A DNA stretch of 47,479 nt from Lachnospiraceae bacterium (GTDB taxonomy: Bacteria; Bacillota; Clostridia; Lachnospirales; Lachnospiraceae). The notes beneath the pieces were generated by a model. That model saw only the letters and a list, made by a program, of their open reading frames with translations. It was not told where the DNA came from and made no database searches. Where the stretch lies: NCBI GenBank assembly GCA_014239155.1, contig JAAZZQ010000020.1, positions 1 to 47,479 on the forward strand. Reading direction: 5' to 3'. Made by a program: the position numbers and the translations under genes. Every line of letters starts with the position of its first letter. Within the stretch, counting starts at the first letter, position 1. Below, piece after piece: positions 46,047-47,479 of the stretch.

Positions 46047-46075
46047 TAGACAAAACATGCACATAATGATACAAT
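46047..46075 (+). promoter_or_regulatory. Promoter of the AraC-type regulator
   Basis: TAGACA (46047-46052), a 17-bp spacer and TACAAT (46070-46075), 34 bases before the start codon at 46110. The 238-bp divergent region holds this, the lac promoter candidate and AT-rich sequence in between; I see no further gene. Confidence 0.55.
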
Positions 46076-46109
46076 GAAATCACACACTTTCCGCGAAAGG
46101 AGTATGCTA

Positions 46110-46994
46110 ATGTACATTAACTCAGCGTATCTAAACAATTCACTGATAGACTTTATGGATAAAAGCAAACCGCTTATTGTTGGCAGTTGCGGGACCTACC
46201 ATTTATTTACCCACCCTCGCCTGCCAACCTACCGCCCCAAAGGGCGGCTGGACTTTCAAATTTTATATGTAGCATCCGGGAAAGCGCACTTTTACTTCAA
46301 TAATGATGGTACAGATACTGTGGTAAACGCTGGAAATATGGTGATCTACCGTCCCAAAGAACCACAGAAATATGAATATTTTGGTATTGATCAGACAGAA
46401 GTGTATTGGGTCCACTTTACAGGAAGTGATATCAAGAATATGCTCCGCAAATATGGTATCTCAGATGATATGCATGTTATCAACACGGGAACTTCATTAG
46501 AATATACTCGAATTTTTAAACAGATGATTTTAGAACTACAGCGCCATCAGTCCGACTATCCAGAGATGTTAACTCTGTTGCTGCGTCAACTTTTAATATT
46601 GATACATCGTCAATTGACCACAGAAAATAAGATTAAGAATGTATTTCTAGACACAGAGATGGAAAAGGCAATTGCGTACTTTAATGACAATTATAATACA
46701 GAAATTAATATTGAAGAATACGCTGCATCAAGAGGTATGAGCGTGAGCTGGTTTATCCGTTGCTTCAAGCAGTACGCTAGTACAACACCTATGAGATACA
46801 TTGTTTCTATACGCATCACCAACGCGCAAGTACTCCTTGAAACAACAGATTATAATGTGACAGAAATTGGAAATATTGTTGGATATGATAATCCTCTATA
46901 TTTTAGTAGAATATTTAAGAAACAGCGAGGCGTGTCGCCGTCGGAATATCGGGCACAGTTAAAGACAGGAAACTCACATACTATTTTAGTCTGA
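46110..46994 (+). CDS. AraC-family transcriptional regulator of the lac operon
   Basis: A 294-residue protein. ATG 46110 is preferred because GAAAGGAG lies seven bases before it; ATGs at 46074 and 46104 have worse spacing. The N-terminal cupin-type sugar-binding domain includes GRLDFQILYVASGKAHFYFN and NAGNMVIYRPKEPQKYEYFG. The C-terminal AraC domain (about 195-290) has both helix-turn-helix motifs: IEEYAASRGMSVSWFIRCFK and TEIGNIVGYDNPLYFSRIFK, then QRGVSPSEYR. It probably senses a galactoside and activates the divergent lacZ/GPH operon. The last 14 bases overlap the convergent cytidylyltransferase gene. Confidence 0.9.
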   Translation: MYINSAYLNNSLIDFMDKSKPLIVGSCGTYHLFTHPRLPTYRPKGRLDFQILYVASGKAHFYFNNDGTDTVVNAGNMVIYRPKEPQKYEYFGIDQTEVYWVHFTGSDIKNMLRKYGISDDMHVINTGTSLEYTRIFKQMILELQRHQSDYPEMLTLLLRQLLILIHRQLTTENKIKNVFLDTEMEKAIAYFNDNYNTEINIEEYAASRGMSVSWFIRCFKQYASTTPMRYIVSIRITNAQVLLETTDYNVTEIGNIVGYDNPLYFSRIFKKQRGVSPSEYRAQLKTGNSHTILV

Positions 46995-47479
46995 GTACTT
47001 CACAAAAACGTGTTAAATCTTCCTTTGTTGTTATCTTAAAATTTTGCGCGTCCCCACGAATCATTACAATATCTAGCCCTGCTAGTACCGCTGGCTCTGT
47101 GGAACCTTTTATTTCCCATATTCGGTCTGGCAGGAGACTCTCATTCGCCTTAAAGTATGTTCCTATCCGAAACGTTTCTGGCGCCTGTCCTGCATAAATT
47201 TCACTTCGATCCAATAGCGAACTAATATTCTTTCCATTTTCGCTTCTGTAGACAGTATCCTTCATAGAAAGTACAGGAATTACACCATCATGTCCGTTTA
47301 TTGCCTTTAAACTATCTGTTATTATTTGCTCAGAAACCAAAGGTCTCGCCGCATCATGAATCATTACAATATCCGATTCTTCTGCATAAGAACAAATATC
47401 CTGCAATCCATAGTATATTGAAAGCTGCCTGTTTTCTCCCGGTCTGGAAAAACCACGAAACTTTCTATCACAATAATTC
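46981..47479 (-). CDS. IspD/TarI-family nucleotidyltransferase, C-terminal part (runs off the window)
   Basis: The frame is open to the right edge, so the N-terminus with the nucleotide-binding GxGxR loop is outside. The visible 165 or so residues include RQLSIYYGLQDI, SDIVMIHDAARPLVSEQIIT, the AGQAPETFR block and IRGDAQNFKITTKEDLTRF. These are the hallmarks of 2-C-methyl-erythritol-4-phosphate cytidylyltransferase and the related ribitol-phosphate and other sugar cytidylyltransferases (TarI type). I cannot separate IspD from TarI-like members without the N-terminus and neighbours. The TTG at 47406 is internal, not a start. The gene converges on the AraC gene. Confidence 0.8.
   Translation of the reverse strand, partial: NYCDRKFRGFSRPGENRQLSIYYGLQDICSYAEESDIVMIHDAARPLVSEQIITDSLKAINGHDGVIPVLSMKDTVYRSENGKNISSLLDRSEIYAGQAPETFRIGTYFKANESLLPDRIWEIKGSTEPAVLAGLDIVMIRGDAQNFKITTKEDLTRFCEVLRLK

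Noticed and set aside
46981-47406. Complete short cytidylyltransferase starting at TTG 47406
   Set aside because: The frame remains open to the window edge and the residues upstream of the TTG continue the family pattern (RQLSIYYGL), so it is an internal codon.

Overview
This is AT-rich DNA with strong AGGAGG-type ribosome binding sites, sigma-A-like promoters, Gram-positive signal peptides, a stalk-domain (copper amine oxidase N-terminal-like) surface protein and a lacZ/GPH-symporter operon. Together these suggest a Firmicute of the class Clostridia, probably a gut Lachnospiraceae. That placement is inference from gene content and style; no 16S rRNA or other marker is present.

Layout. (1) Positions 1-7270 are a cell-surface region. 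The start of an IS200/IS605-type tnpA and its element end interrupt a DUF6020-like membrane protein. Next come a secreted DUF5722 glycosidase-like protein, a GtrII-like multi-pass membrane protein carrying an in-frame 87-bp tandem repeat, two tandem-duplicated secreted SGNH-like proteins with C-terminal SH3-like domains, and a divergent XRE regulator. Near-identical palindromes at the promoters of the SGNH genes and the regulator suggest a small regulon. (2) Positions 7271-7594 are non-coding and hold a repeat element, a terminator hairpin and inverted repeats. (3) Positions 7595-37150 are one 23-gene minus-strand operon of about 29.6 kb behind a single good promoter at 37207-37235. Its distal 16 genes or so encode an extracellular contractile injection system (eCIS; Afp/PVC-like): PAAR-like tip, sheath, two tubes, assembly chaperone-like proteins, a long coiled-coil protein (tape-measure candidate), two tube-initiator-like adaptors, a gpD-type hub, an OB-fold spike, a gp25-like wedge, two J-like baseplate proteins, a gpI-like protein and a Pvc16/DUF4255 terminator. 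There is no capsid, terminase, integrase, holin or portal, so it is not a prophage. (4) The first part of the operon (25787-37150) is unusual. It encodes a large protein with a C-terminal Ig-like domain, a membrane-anchored degenerate kinase-like protein, a multi-pass receptor ending in a HAMP and a degenerate cyclase domain, a membrane-anchored MORN-repeat protein, a TolC-like secreted coiled-coil protein and a 917-residue anchored coiled-coil protein with a stalk domain. (5) Positions 37306-40819 form a divergent three-gene operon: a membrane histidine-kinase-type ATPase without a visible phospho-acceptor helix, an anchored SH3 protein and the eCIS AAA+ ATPase. (6) A stand-alone DUF4157 gene (the domain that leads eCIS cargo proteins) has its own promoter and converges on the AAA+ gene. 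(7) Positions 41352-46994 are a lactose module (GPH symporter, GH2 beta-galactosidase, divergent AraC regulator), followed by a partial IspD-family cytidylyltransferase at the right edge.

How it may work together. The baseplate, tube, sheath and AAA+ genes suffice to specify a contractile particle. The co-transcribed membrane and extracytoplasmic proteins suggest that the particle is docked to, sensed by or fired through the producer's own Gram-positive envelope, rather than only being released by lysis. That envelope module, combined with degenerate signalling domains (kinase-like, cyclase-like, and an ATPase without a phospho-acceptor), is the strongest candidate here for an undescribed system. 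The structural assignments rest on recognisable families. The docking and trigger role is inference.
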